Below, one piece after another: positions 45,441 through 57,021 of a DNA stretch of 64,000 nucleotides. Position numbers and translations under genes: made by a program. Every line of letters starts with the position of its first letter. Within the stretch, counting starts at the first letter, position 1. The notes below the pieces were generated by a model, which saw only the letters and a list, made by a program, of their open reading frames with translations, did no database searches and had not been told where the DNA came from. The DNA comes from Adiantum capillus-veneris (taxonomy: Eukaryota > Streptophyta > Polypodiopsida > Polypodiales > Pteridaceae), in the NCBI GenBank assembly GCA_014529385.2, contig CM043964.1, forward strand, positions 8,381,497 to 8,445,496, read 5' to 3'.

Positions 45441-48014
45441 TTGGTGCCGTTTAAGTAGGTTTCCTACTAACACTCGTGTGATGGTTGCTTGATTTAGTTT
45501 CGGCTAAAGAAAGCGTTTTTCTTAATTGGATCCGGAAGAGGATATTCCGTGATCAAGTGGATAGCCAGGAAGTCTGTGTCTTGCCGTGGGTCTGTGACTA
45601 GATAGGTTTAGTTAGGATCTGTGGATTAGAGTAGTTGTTGGTGGTCGAATGATTTGTGAGGTGATAAAAGCGTTTACTAGTCCGTGTGTGGCAGTGAAGC
45701 GTTTTTCTACTCATAGATGCAAAACCCCATATGATTTGTAGGAGTAGCTTTAGGTAATTGATCCGATTCTAATCTAGAGCTATTCAGCACTGAATTATTT
45801 GCTAAAGTGCTTGATTGCATTTGAAATCATGGAAAAGTGTGCTTTTGAGGGTAAAAATGCATTAAACAAGCTTTTGTGGATATTTTTGTATGACTGACTG
45901 ATGTTGTGCATATAAAAGAGAATTTGCAAGGGTTCTGTGAAGAAAACCTGCAATTATGTAAACATAGACATCCTACGCGTAGGATGTCTCAAGGGGGTTC
46001 TGGAGACCAAATTTGAAAATTGTGATTGCACCAGTGGGTTCAGAGGGTAGGTTTTACCCTAGTAACATATTGACTTGAGTGTTTTTTCCTATTTTTGTTG
46101 ACCAAAAGCCAAAAGGCTGAGTCAGAAAACGTAAAATTTCAGAAAAGGCTTAAATTGAGTGATTCTTGCATGTTTTTGCAATTGTGAAGCATACTTGCAC
46201 TTGCTGAAAGCATAAGGAAGCATCAGGGACACTTCAGTCTGAAAAAATAAGCAGTAGACATCCTACGCGTAGGATGTCTACAGGGTGATCTGAGCATTTT
46301 TTTGAAAATCTGAGGTTACCAGTATGTTCAGAAGGTAGGTTTTACCCTCTTTTCACCTGGAAAGGGGAACTTGACCATATCTTGACAGGATAAGACCAAA
46401 AGACGAAAATTGCCAGACATCCTACCCAAATTGTGTCCAAGGCCTAATTTTGAGACCAAACCATAGAATGACTCCATAGGCATGTTCTAAATGTTGTATT
46501 GAGTGCATGTGATCAATTTCATCTCATTTGGGTCAGTGAAAGGAAGATTGAACAGACTTTAGTATTTTTGACTGAAAAAGGCAAGAATAGCTAGTTTTGG
46601 GGTCTTTTGAGATCCAAACTCAATTCTAAGCATACCAATGGGTTGCTCAAGACTAGGGGAATCTTTGGTCCAAGTTTGGTTTCATTCTGAGCAAAAAGAC
46701 ATCCTACGCGTAGGATGTCTCCTGCATGATTTTGAGACCAAAATTCTATTGTGACCATACCATGCTGTCATATAGCCTTAGATAAGCCTCCTAGGCAAAT
46801 TTGGTCCAATTTGGAGTTTATTTGACTCAGGAATTCATCAGAACAGACATCGGGCTTTTGGAACAGATTCTTGATCATTTGACCAACCTATAGGTGTTAG
46901 AATCAAAAAGTAAAAATAGCTGTGAGTTTAGCACAACAAGGGGAAGCTACAGTGCAAGTTTGAGCTGAAACAGAGCAAAAAGACATCCTACGCGTAGGAT
47001 GTCTCCAGGATCATAAAGTGGTCAAAATTATACTTTGGCCATATAGGGAGGTTCTAAGTGTCTCAAGGATTCCAGAACTTTTTTCAAAAGTGAATTTGGA
47101 CCTTGTTTGGCCTATTTACCAAGCAAAGACAAGAATTGTCAGACATCCTACTCTGGGAGTGCACTAGAAGCTTATGCAGCCCAAATCTTGACCTATTGGC
47201 ATCCAAATTCAATTTTGAGCATACCATTGGGTTGTTGAGCACTAGGAGAATCTTGAGATCAAGTTTGGACAAAATCTCAGCAGTAAGACATCCTACGCGT
47301 AGGATGTCTCCAGCTTGATTCAGGACTCCAAACCAACTTATCAGCACACCATTGTGATCAGCACATCAAGGAGAAGCTAGGGCAAAAATTTCAAGTCATT
47401 CTGAGCAAAAAGACATCCTACGTGTAGGATGTCTCAAGGCCATTTTTAGGTCCAAATGAAATTATGAGCATACCATTGTGCTGTTGGACTTAAGGGGAGT
47501 CTCTGGACCAAATTTTGTTAAATTCTGAGCATATAGACATCCTACGCGTAGGATGTCTCTAGGCCAGTTTTAGGGTCCAACTGTAATTTTGACCATACAA
47601 GAGTGTTCACAGTGTCACAGAGATCCCAAATCTTTTTTCAAAATTGAATTTGGACTCATTTTGACCATTCTAAACTGCATTTCACTGTTTTGGCCATAAC
47701 TTTCACAAACGGTATCGGATTGGAAAAGTTTTTATATCAAAACGTAGCCTGAGAGCGGCTCTACAGATCTTAGAGCAAAACTTGAACTAAATCTATGTAA
47801 TCGAAAACCATTTAGTTCAATTTTGAAAAAAAACGTCGTTTGAGGCCTCAAAATACATCCGCAAGTTAGGGGTGTCTAAAAGCGACAATTTGCGAGAATT
47901 GTGACGAAACGGTTGCAATTTTGGACATCGTTTCGACTTTTCCCTAACCAAAGAACTTGAACACAGTGGACTAAGTCTACTTGAACCAAGCAAAAGCTCT
48001 TAAGCCCAGAAATC
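45441..48014 (+). other. Long non-coding leader with repeated palindrome
   Basis: About 2.57 kb without a gene. Seven copies of a 24-bp palindrome (half-site AGACATCCTACG then its exact reverse complement) lie at 45966-45989, 46256-46279, 46697-46720, 46981-47004, 47286-47309, 47411-47434 and 47535-47558. The sixth has one mismatch (CGTG at the centre). Around them recur looser phrases (GAGCAAAAAGACATCC before; TTTTGACCATAC or GAGCATACCATTG after), so the region looks like diverged tandem units of about 125-300 bp in which the palindrome is best kept. Unpaired half-sites occur near 46414 and 47141. Confidence 0.9.
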
Positions 48015-50705
48015 ATGTCTACCCTAGATTCAAATGCAGCTTACACAAGCTTGGAGATCCCGACGATAGAGGAATATCCTCCAACAATGGATCTTCCAAA
48101 CTTGCAATTGATAAAGATCCATCTTGTTGAGAGAGTTTGGATGATAGGTCATGAGAGTGAAGGACTATATAGATACATTGACGACAATGAGGTCAATCTT
48201 TATAGGTGCTCAGATCCATACCTAGAAGAGATAACAGATTACAAGCTCTTATATGTCTACACATACGGAGTCGACTGTCAATGGAGATCTATATTTGTCA
48301 ACAAGTATGGACGAGAATACAGAGTTGTAGAAAGCACAAATCCACAGACTATACTAGAAAGAGGTGGATATTTGGTCAATGAAGGACCACAAATGCCTCC
48401 ACCAAACACGAGAATTTCTATAGGAATTCCAAGAAGAGAGCCACCAGGATTCCCTTCAAGAGCGATAACGAGAGAAGGATTCGGAGAGTCTCTGGTTAGA
48501 CTTGTAGACAATCGACGAGTTAGACCATCCCAAGTCCAGAAATGGGTAAACATAAAATACTCCGGAGATGAAGATCCGAGAGATCACGTAACGGCTTTTA
48601 GAAGAGTGATTAGAGCAGAGGAAGTTTCAGATTTTGCAACACAATTTGCGGGATTTGGATTGACTCTAGAAGATGATGCAGCTACGTGGTTCGACTCGGT
48701 GGAAAAAATGGGATTTTGAGACCCTAGATGAGCTGTTTGAGGAGTTTATTGAAGAATTCTCGCCAAAAGGCATTGCTCACAACACGGTCTTGCAAATCCA
48801 TAATTCAAGCAAAAAGAGGATGAATCAGTACGCAAAGCATCATTACGGCTCAAGAGATATGTTAAGCTCTGTCCGAGAGAAGAATTACCTACGCAATCAC
48901 GACTGATGCTGATCTTTATCCAGGGAATGAGACATGCGGGCCTTCAGAAGGATCTACATATGATAAGGAGGATGACGCTAAACGAGTTGATCAAAGAAGC
49001 TCTTTATCTAGTGGATAACTGTGAGGCATACAAAGAAAAGGACTTAAAGAGTCAAGGAGATGACACATCCTCTCAGCACAGTGTTTCACAGATAAGTGAG
49101 TCCATTGCCAAGCCAACGGCACCTATTGATCAAGAAAAGCTTATCGACGACTTGGTCAAGAGGTTGATTCCTCTTGTAAGGTCTGATTCGGGAGAGCCGA
49201 AGTGGTGTGAAATTGAGAGAAAATGGACGAACCATACGGGGGAAGAGTGCTATTATAGCATGGAAAATGCTAGGGAGAGGTATGTACAACTTGTTCCAAA
49301 AGCACCTACTCCACCTAGATACATTACGGGGAATGCGCCAGGACCAGTAGGAGTTTTAAGTCCACAGCTTGTCTTAGGACAACAACCTCCGCTACCAGGT
49401 GTTAGAATGCAGGTAGACATGAGATACATGCCAATGATGGAAGCATCAAATAAACCAATGCCAGTACTAGCTACAATGTGGTATAGCAACCAAAGTGAGT
49501 ACTACCCTTCGGAGCAACAAAATGTGAGAGAAACACATGGAGTGGTGAGGCCGGTACAACCTCCACCTCCTGGGTTTCAGTCAAAAGAAATAAGGTATGA
49601 AATGGACGAAAGGACATTGAGATTCATTGCAAATAGCGTCTTATCTAGGTCAAAGCTTGCTTATAGCCAAGAGGAAATGCAAAAAGAATCTCCCCAACCA
49701 GAGACAGATTGTCACAAAAGTTGTGACAACCACTTGGTCAAACAATGTCCTCATATGGAGATCACTGAAGTAAATGCCTATTGTCTTGAGTGTGGCATCA
49801 CTCACTTGATCCCCGATTGCCCGAAAAACCCAAACCAAATCAGGAAAATCACGACAAATGTATTAGGGATTGTTCAGCTACCTAGTAGCTCAGAAAATGA
49901 AAATGTCGTACCAGTTCAAGTGGTTACTAGAGCACAAGGTCAAAAGAAAGCTGATGAGAATCCAAAGACAAAGAACATGGAAAGTGACACGAGTCCAAAG
50001 ATAGATGATGGACCAAAGACAGACGCACCTAGTCAGAAAACCAAGAGCAAACGAAATAGTTGGAAAGCTAGAAAGACTAGGATGAAAGCACGCAGGGAAC
50101 GAGAGCAAAAATCCCTAGCTGAGAAGCTTACCGAAGCTGAAAAGAAGATAAAACAACATGAGGAAAAGGAGGCACCTTCTCTTACACAGATGGTTAAACC
50201 TCCAGAAGAACCATCCACGGATGAGAATCCGAGAAGTGCTAGCTCAAGAGGATCTGTGTTGGCGGAGAAGGTTAATGAGACATTAGATGCCCTCTTCAAA
50301 GCCTATGATGTGAGGCTCAAAAACAACCAAACCCAAGAACACAGGTGGATGACATATCCCTATGTGGAACTAGAAAATCAAAGGTTTGAAATGTGCCAGA
50401 AAATGATTCAAACAGCCCAAGCTTTACTAGAACCACCAGTTGCAAAACCTGAGGATGTGATCCATGTCATGCCTACACAAGTAATCTCACCAAACCAGGA
50501 ACTAAAAGAGCCAGATTCTAGTGATGAGCATAGACCAAACCTCAAAGACCCAGCATTAGAACCAAGGATAGTACTGAATACCACGGATAACTCTTCCGAG
50601 GGATTTCACCAAGCTATACCTGAGGATTGTAAAGAGATAGATGGTCTTGACAAATTGTGGAAACAAGTCAGAGAGGCCAATGAAGTTGATGACCTAAGAA
50701 GATGA
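48015..50705 (+). pseudogene. Gag protein with two zinc-knuckle-like motifs
   Basis: ATG at 48015 (MSTLDSNAAYTSLEIP). The N-terminal 150 residues are not recognised. The gag fold follows: VNIKYSGDEDPRDHVTAFRR, FAGFGLTLEDDAATWFDS, LDELFEEFIEEFSPKG, and after two compensating frameshifts (near 48716 and 48803) LCPREELPTQSRLMLIFIQG and LNELIKEALYLVDNCEAY. Cys/His clusters near 49710-49830 (CHKSCDNHLVKQC and CLECGITHLIPDC) are one residue off the CX2CX4HX4C knuckle. The last 300 residues are Lys/Glu-rich. Removing the two small shifts leaves a frame of nearly 900 codons, so it was coding until recently. Confidence 0.8.
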
Positions 50706-50823
50706 GTAGACAAGACTGGTGATGAACGAGGGGTGTTTCTACCACCAATAGAGGAATTTGAGACTAGAGCTCAAATGAATCTAGACGTGCGATCGTATTG
50801 GGGCGACAGGATCTGTACAATCT

Positions 50824-51705
50824 ATGGATAGTCAGCCCCATTCACTAAGAACACTACCGTCCTACATGGGAGAGTACGAGACCAAGTCATATGTGGTTGT
50901 TGTCCCATCACAGAGACTGTCTCCCAACAAGGCCATCGATTCAAAGGGCCTAGTAGATATTCTATCTACCCCAGTCACCTGTACAATCATGTTAGCCGAG
51001 TTGCTCAGAATAAGACCAAACATGTGGGCTAATGTGGGTAAATGTCTAGAGAAATTTGGTGTAAAAACCCCAATGACTCAAATCGAGGAAGGCATCAAAG
51101 AGCTTGAAATGCATCAACTAAATACTAGGCCAATGCCATTAAACAAGGTAGGCGAGTATTATGAGGGAGAAGAGGGAAACAGCACCCTTCCTGTGGAATT
51201 CAATAATGTAAAAACCATGGCAATCCTTGACACTGGAGCTAGTGTGGCCATTGCAACCAAAGAGGTTTGGAAAAAATGGGAAAAACCTGCCTTGATATCC
51301 ACACGAATGACCCTGCAGCTTGCAGACGGACACAAGGAAAAGCCCCTAGGACTTCTAGAAAAAGTACTTGTTACTTCTTGTGGCATTGAATATGAACACA
51401 CTTTTGCTGTTGTTGACTTTGGCAAGAAGAACAACTATGACATCATTCTGGGAAGACCATTCATGCGACAATTGAAAATGGTCCAAGATTGGGGTTATGA
51501 CCATATATACCTGAGACATATGGAAACCATAACAAAGATAAACTTGAGGGACCATAGCTATAGGGATGTGACGAGAACACCAGTTGAGGAGTTTGATTCC
51601 GCCACAGTAGGATCAGAACTTCCAGCTTGGTTAGGTAAGCCTAAAGAACTGTGGATGTGTGGAGCTTCACAATGTGGTAGCTTTAACGTGAGGAATGTAT
51701 CCTAG
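50824..51705 (+). CDS. Retropepsin-like aspartic protease of the LTR element
   Basis: A 293-codon open frame, shifted relative to gag. TMAILDTGASVAIATKEVW carries the D-T-G-A active site; MTLQLADGH and YDIILGRPFMRQLKMVQDWG complete the retropepsin fold (the hydrophobic-hydrophobic-G motif before the end). It would cleave gag and the other products. The active-site residues are intact, unlike the DGGA form of the neighbouring gypsy. It follows gag by 118 bp and precedes the WIPK ORF, with no RT behind it. Start ATG at 50824 is the first in frame, but expression by frameshift from gag is possible. Confidence 0.85.
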   Translation: MDSQPHSLRTLPSYMGEYETKSYVVVVPSQRLSPNKAIDSKGLVDILSTPVTCTIMLAELLRIRPNMWANVGKCLEKFGVKTPMTQIEEGIKELEMHQLNTRPMPLNKVGEYYEGEEGNSTLPVEFNNVKTMAILDTGASVAIATKEVWKKWEKPALISTRMTLQLADGHKEKPLGLLEKVLVTSCGIEYEHTFAVVDFGKKNNYDIILGRPFMRQLKMVQDWGYDHIYLRHMETITKINLRDHSYRDVTRTPVEEFDSATVGSELPAWLGKPKELWMCGASQCGSFNVRNVS

Positions 51706-52946
51706 AGCGGGTTATAGAGAATAGGGACTATATCCCAGAACCATTTCCTAAAGAAGAGTTAGAGCCTTTTGGATGGGAACACATCTTGGCTACTCTGGAC
51801 ATGTGCGCCGTGGAGGATGCTCCCACAACAAAGTTTTGTGATGAAAATGGCTATGATGTCGTTCCTTATTTTGCAGTGAGTGTAATCCAGGAAAACGAAG
51901 AGAACCAAACATCAACAAGCTCTCGACATAAGGAGCAAACAAAGAAATGTGGAGAATCAAAAGATGAAGAAGACGACGAGTTCTATGACTCTGTAGAACA
52001 CTTCGACCTTCAAGAAGATCAACGACCCAGGAATCAATGTCATCGCTACACGAATAGAGTGCATCAAAAGTGGATTCCAAAGTCCTCGGTGAGGACACAG
52101 CCACCACAAGCATCCTCATACATGGCTCCTAATAAGGATGCAAAGACTCAGCTAGGAGGAATACGACCAGAGCAACGAGCTAACAATGCTCTAATCAATG
52201 GGCTAGAAAAGTCCTCCAAGAAACTACCACCCACCAGCAAACAGACAGTAACTTTCCACTACCAGCCAAAAAATCAAGGGAAAGTACAAGAAGTCAACCT
52301 TGTTGAGGATAGTAGCGATAGTGATGAATCTTACGACATCCCCTATCATCAACTCAGGCCATCACTATCACCGGCCCCTTCAGCAACAACCATGACAGGT
52401 CAAAAGAACAGGACAACAAGTCAAAGCCAAAAAGCTCGACAAATCTGGATACCAAAAAGCCAGATCGGCCAAAAACAGATATGAATCAAGAAGACAAAGA
52501 TCTCTAATGACAAATCACAAGATCCAACACCAAAACAAAAACAAGGAAAGCGTGCACGAACGGGTAAGAATATCACAAAGTTGCAAGCTTTCACAACTCA
52601 GGTTTGGGCTCCAAAGAAGTTGATTCAGGCACAAAAAAGTCAAGAATTCATCTGGATTCCAAAACAACCACAGTATCAACTTTCAAAGCCTAAATCCTAT
52701 CCCCAACCAAGCGTACAAGGGCTGAAGCAAAGACCACTGTCGACTCACACAACAAAAAGGTGGATCCCAAAGAAGTCTCTTCAAACACAAACGAAGCACG
52801 GGCAAGTATGGGTTCCCAAACGAGAGCCAGCAACAAAACAATCAATAATCGCAAAGAAATGGGTCCCAAAGAAGAACAACAAAACTTTTGGCAGTGCATC
52901 GCCGCTTGAATTCTTACAATTCTTCCTACGGTTACAGTACAGTTAG
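51702..52946 (+). pseudogene. Novel WIPK-repeat protein ORF of the LTR element
   Basis: The open frame begins at or before 51702, overlapping the end of the protease in another frame, and starts ERVIENRDYIPEPFPKEELE. One TGA (52482-52484) interrupts it, and the same frame continues to 52946, about 415 codons in all. Seven W[I/V/A]PK motifs occur: KWIPKSS (about 52068), IWIPKSQ (52442), VWAPKKL (52602), IWIPKQP (52650), RWIPKKS (52758), VWVPKRE (52807) and KWVPKKN (52857). Between them the chain is Lys/Gln/Ser/Thr-rich and probably disordered; an acidic block (KDEEDDEFYDSVEHFD) precedes them. It occupies the place where RT should be. Function unknown; binding of nucleic acid or of a repeated partner site is a guess. 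Confidence 0.7.
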
Positions 52947-54649
52947 AAGAGAGCAAGTCGCTTCAATCAAGCAATGATACAGGAGCTTCAAAGACCATTA
53001 CATTGCTTAGAATAGGAAGCCTCGCCAACAAATTCCAATAAGCAAATTGCTTATACCCACATCTTGCACAACATAAATCTTTTCCATGCATTGACTGTGT
53101 ATGCATAATAGGGCTACATTACAAGGCCTGCATAGGCACAACTTTTAATTGCCCAAGCACAACACATACCCTTTGCGATACCCTGTCATAAAGGATGACT
53201 CCAAATAGGAAGGGGGGAGGCATTCTGAATGCGGACCTAAAATTATGACTATTAGAGGGCAATGTTTTGTGAGATGCATTGAATTTTTGCGTTTTATTGT
53301 GATAATTTTTTGACGAAATTTAGAGTATATGCCCTCATAGTAGTGTTACAGAGGAGTATGGGGACAAAATCCATATATGAGCCCCTGGGGACATGTGTAT
53401 AGTGTACATAGCATTTAGATTTCTATTGAATGATTTTTCTTTTGTTAAGTTTTTTTTGTTTATTATTAAGAAAAAAATAAAAAAATCCATAATCCACATG
53501 GAGAAAAGACCGACGAGAGGCCTGAGCACTACAAAGAGAAGAAGGTACAGGGAAACGATGAAACTTCACGAAGTGTGTCTCAGCAGCCACTACAACAGCC
53601 GAAGAACTTGTCACAAAGCAGTGTCAATAGGCAACCGACAAGTCGTAAAAGTCAGAGTCAAGTAACTAAGCCACAAAATGAGTGAGGTGTTAGTCCCAAA
53701 GCTTCAAGTAATATTCTTTGTGGTCTAAGCATCTTAGCTATTCTAGGTACTGCTCAAGCTGGAAGAGTTGAGCATATTTACATTGTGTCGCTCATGCTAG
53801 TATAGGTGAGCAAAAGAGTCGAAGTCTAAGTACTTAAGTCTGGTGAAGTGAAGGAGAAGGTCCAAAAGACACTCGCGTACTGAGCACGGTGAGACACGAG
53901 TGGAGAAACTTCTACATCGACAACCCTTCTTGGAAAGGTGGAAGCTATTGAGATATCTTTTGATGTCACATGTGCTACATTTATTCCTCGAAACACCCAT
54001 CATCTCCTTCTTTCACATTGCATGCTTTTGGTGACAAATTTCTCATATGCATATAGAGTGTCCCATAATTGGCACTTGCATCAGGCACTCTTTTCGTGTT
54101 TCACCCAAGCACTCACCTTTCATGAACATGTACTTCACGTTCAACTGCTCAACTCCAATAAGAGCGTATACCAAAGGCATTTTTTTTCCCACCGGGTTTT
54201 TTCCCTTCGGTCATCCAGGTTATAGACCCTAATCTAAAGACACCTATCACCATCCTCTTGTACACATTCCTTCTACATCAACAATAAGGAAATGCTACTC
54301 AAATGATTGACAAATGAATTGGAGCACCAATTTCAAATCATAGCATACTTCTCCTCAATGGCGAGTCGAAGAATGGCCTACAATGACAAAGTTGCAGACA
54401 ACACTAACAACATGATTGCATAGGAACAAAGAAGTCCCCAATGAAGAAGAGTAGACATAAAAGTAATCAGAGGATCTCAAAAGATGAATGGTTATGATGA
54501 TAGATGTCCGCTCTAATGGATCATAGTTCTTGATGTGGTTCGACAAAGTTACAAGCAGTGCAACAGATGAAGCCAAAACGACAGCAAAGACCACATCGCC
54601 ATCGACAATCAGGTCATGTCGGGGACGACATGAACGCGGAAGGGGGGAG
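52947..54649. other. Non-coding 3' interior of the LTR element
   Basis: No RT, RNase H or integrase motifs were found in any frame; only short frames. It ends in the purine tract GGAAGGGGGGAG at 54638-54649. Confidence 0.6.
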
Positions 54650-55715
54650 TGTTGACCGCTGGGTCAACAACACAACATAACTCAAGTTTCGTACCAAAGT
54701 CTTATCTTTTGCGAGTTATGAAATGCTGCGGATTATGGCTATAAACGTCATTTGTAATGAGTAGTTATTCTAGTTTCAGAAGCTGGGGTGCAATGGCACT
54801 TCCAGATTGTAAATACAAAGCCATTTGACCCTTTCAACCCCATTTTTGGTTAAACCTAAGGTAGACTTAGTATATAAGGTACCTAGGTCATTTTGTAAAG
54901 GGAGACTTTTAATCATAATCAAAATTTTAGCGCTGCCATCTACTGTGTGTGAGAGAGAAAGAGAGTGAGTGTGAGCTTTATCCTCTAGCTACGCCCGGCT
55001 CGCTCAACACATTGAAGATCCGACTGCACCATTGCTGTAGGCTCGAGAAGAGCTACGCGACAACGCCAAGCATTCCACGCGAGACGAAGCGCACACGCCG
55101 ATGCATCTACGAGCTATTTGTGGCCGTAAGTGTATCAAACGATGTCTGTTTTCTGCGTGCTAGTAGTCTATAGAATCGTGGCGACATAAGCTACGCATAG
55201 GTACTCATAAATTTCTACAAGCTATTAGTGGTCGTAAGTGTATCAAACGATGTCTGTTTTTTGCGTGCTAGTAGTCTATAGAATCGTGGCGACATAAGCT
55301 ACGCATAGGTACTCATAAATTTCAGTTTCGGGAACTTTCAAAATTCTTCTTTGTCATCCTACACGTTTTCCACAGATGGGTTTAGAGTGAGGGTTTTGAG
55401 TGTAGAGGATTAGGAACAGGTGTATCCTACTGCGGGGATGGTGTTCCTTAAGTTTCGTACGAATCTGACATGATTATGTGAGTTACCTTCCGTATGTGTG
55501 TATGTGTCTAGGTGGTGTAGTTGAGAGCAGTGAGGTTCTTGATTGTGGTTTAGTTGGCCTTCCAGAGTGTTGTATGTGTAGGATGGTCTCAGCCTGACAA
55601 GATAAAGAGATTTCCTCCGTGTGCCTATCGTGTCATCTGTGTCCTCAATTGAAATTATGTTGATCTAGGTAGTGTTTGCATGCACTTCATGGGTGTGTGA
55701 GTCGCTCCCGCAACA
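54650..55715 (+). repeat. 3' LTR, 1066 bp, with internal 108-bp duplication
   Basis: CTAC(G/A)AGCTATT begins at 55107 and again at 55215. The second copy differs at a few sites and accounts exactly for the 108-bp length difference from the 5' LTR. Confidence 0.93.
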
Positions 55716-55745
55716 AGGACTCCTTGATTGTTTGATAAGGTCAAC

Positions 55746-57016
55746 TTACACACCTGTGTTAATGACATTATCATTCTGTCCTAGCTGTTTTCGTAAATGG
55801 CTAACATGAAAAGCAGGATGAACTCGTGAGTTCTCTGGAAGAGCTAACTTATAGGCCACTTGACCTATACGTTTGAGAATGGTAAACGGTCCACAATAGC
55901 GTGGTGAAAGTTTAGCAACTTTTCGCGTCTTCAAACTTTTTGAATGCTCCGGAACCTTCTTCGAAAGTAGCAAGATGATGATGCTCATCTGTGTACTTCT
56001 TATATTGATTTTGAGCTTGCTTAACATTTTGTCTAGAAACTCGAAGAGTGTCAAAATGGTCTTGGAGAAAATCCTTTGCTTGTTGTATCTTCTCCTTAGC
56101 CAACCCCACCACAACGGGTGATCTAGGTTGAAATCCATATAAAAGCATAAATGGACTAACCTTGTAGTCACATGCTTTGAGCTATTATACAAAAATTCGA
56201 ATATAGTTAAGTAGTCTTCCCAATTGGTTTTCTTCTTGCTAACATACGCTCGTAGCAAATCCTCTAGCACTTGATTAAATCTTTCGGTTTGAGCATGTGT
56301 TTCTAGATAATCAATCGTACTTAGATTAAGTTTAGTTTCAACTTTTGAAACACAGCTCTCCAAAAGTGATTATCGAACTTTTGATCTCTGCCACTAATGA
56401 TACTAGCTGGAAGCGTGTAGAGTCTATATATATGCTCTACAAATAGCCGTGCCAATTCATGTGTCTTAACTATAGTCTTAGAGGGAATGAATTGACCCAT
56501 CTTTGTGAAACGGTCTACAATTACCCATATGGCATCATGGCCATGATTTGTAGTAGGTAGTCCTACTACAAAATTCATAGAGATACTCTCCCACTTACCT
56601 TATGGAATCTCTAAAGGATGTAAAAGGCCACCTAACTTGAGGCACTCTATTTTATTACCTTGGCACTGTTGGCAGTTTAGTACGTACTCTTGAACATCAT
56701 GATGTAAGCCTAGCCAATAAAATTTCCGTCAAACTAAGACATACGTCTTACAAATACCAGGATGACCAGCACTTGGACCATCGTGACACTCAGGTAAGAT
56801 TTGACGCCTAATGTCTGAGTCCTTTGGCACACATACTCTACCCTTGTGGAGTAAGTAGCCATCATAAATGGAAAAATTCTTTCATCGCTTAAGCTCTTCC
56901 TGAGTAGGGATGGAGCTCTGTGTGTTGGATTTTTTATCTGCACGTGTAGAGACATGTTGATCTGACTATACAGAGACATGTGAGAGCATATGATTGATCT
57001 TGTGCACACTTGCTAC
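55746..57016 (-). pseudogene. Chromovirus-like Ty3-gypsy integrase
   Basis: Reading leftward: GHPGICKTYVLV and LNCQQCQGNK (HHCC zinc-binding region, about 56770-56650), MNFVVGLPTTNHGHDAIWVI then VDRFTKMGQFIP (first Asp), [17 protein letters not shown] (second Asp), [20 protein letters not shown] (Glu), then [20 protein letters not shown] and [14 protein letters not shown] (the GPY/F module at the C-terminus). Several frame changes and stops break it (near 56900, 56330, 56000). The copia element at 57022 is inserted just upstream of the zinc-binding region. The strand is opposite to the LTR element on its left. Confidence 0.85.
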
Positions 57017-57021
57017 GTAAT
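57017..57021. other. Target-site duplication GTAAT (left) of copia element 2
   Basis: GTAAT directly before the LTR; the same five bases at 62207-62211 directly after the other LTR. Confidence 0.93.

Larger units (their letters stand above)
44483..55715 (+). mobile_element. LTR element with gag, protease, WIPK-repeat ORF and palindromic leader; no RT or integrase
   Basis: LTRs 44483-45440 and 54650-55715 start TGTTGACCG and end CGCAACA. A primer-site-like TTGGTGCCGTTTAAG follows the first LTR, and a purine tract (GGAAGGGGGGAG, 54638-54649) precedes the second. The 9.2-kb interior holds a 2.5-kb leader with seven 24-bp palindromes, gag, retropepsin and a WIPK-motif ORF, then 1.7 kb of non-coding sequence. 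I find no RT, RNase H or integrase in any frame. The flanks (AATGC, AGGAC) do not match, so one end may have been changed by recombination or deletion. Replication would need enzymes from another element. Confidence 0.85.

Noticed and set aside
53938-54225. 95-codon frame near the 3' end of the large LTR element as a pol remnant
   Set aside because: No RT, RNase H or integrase motif; composition is like non-coding sequence.
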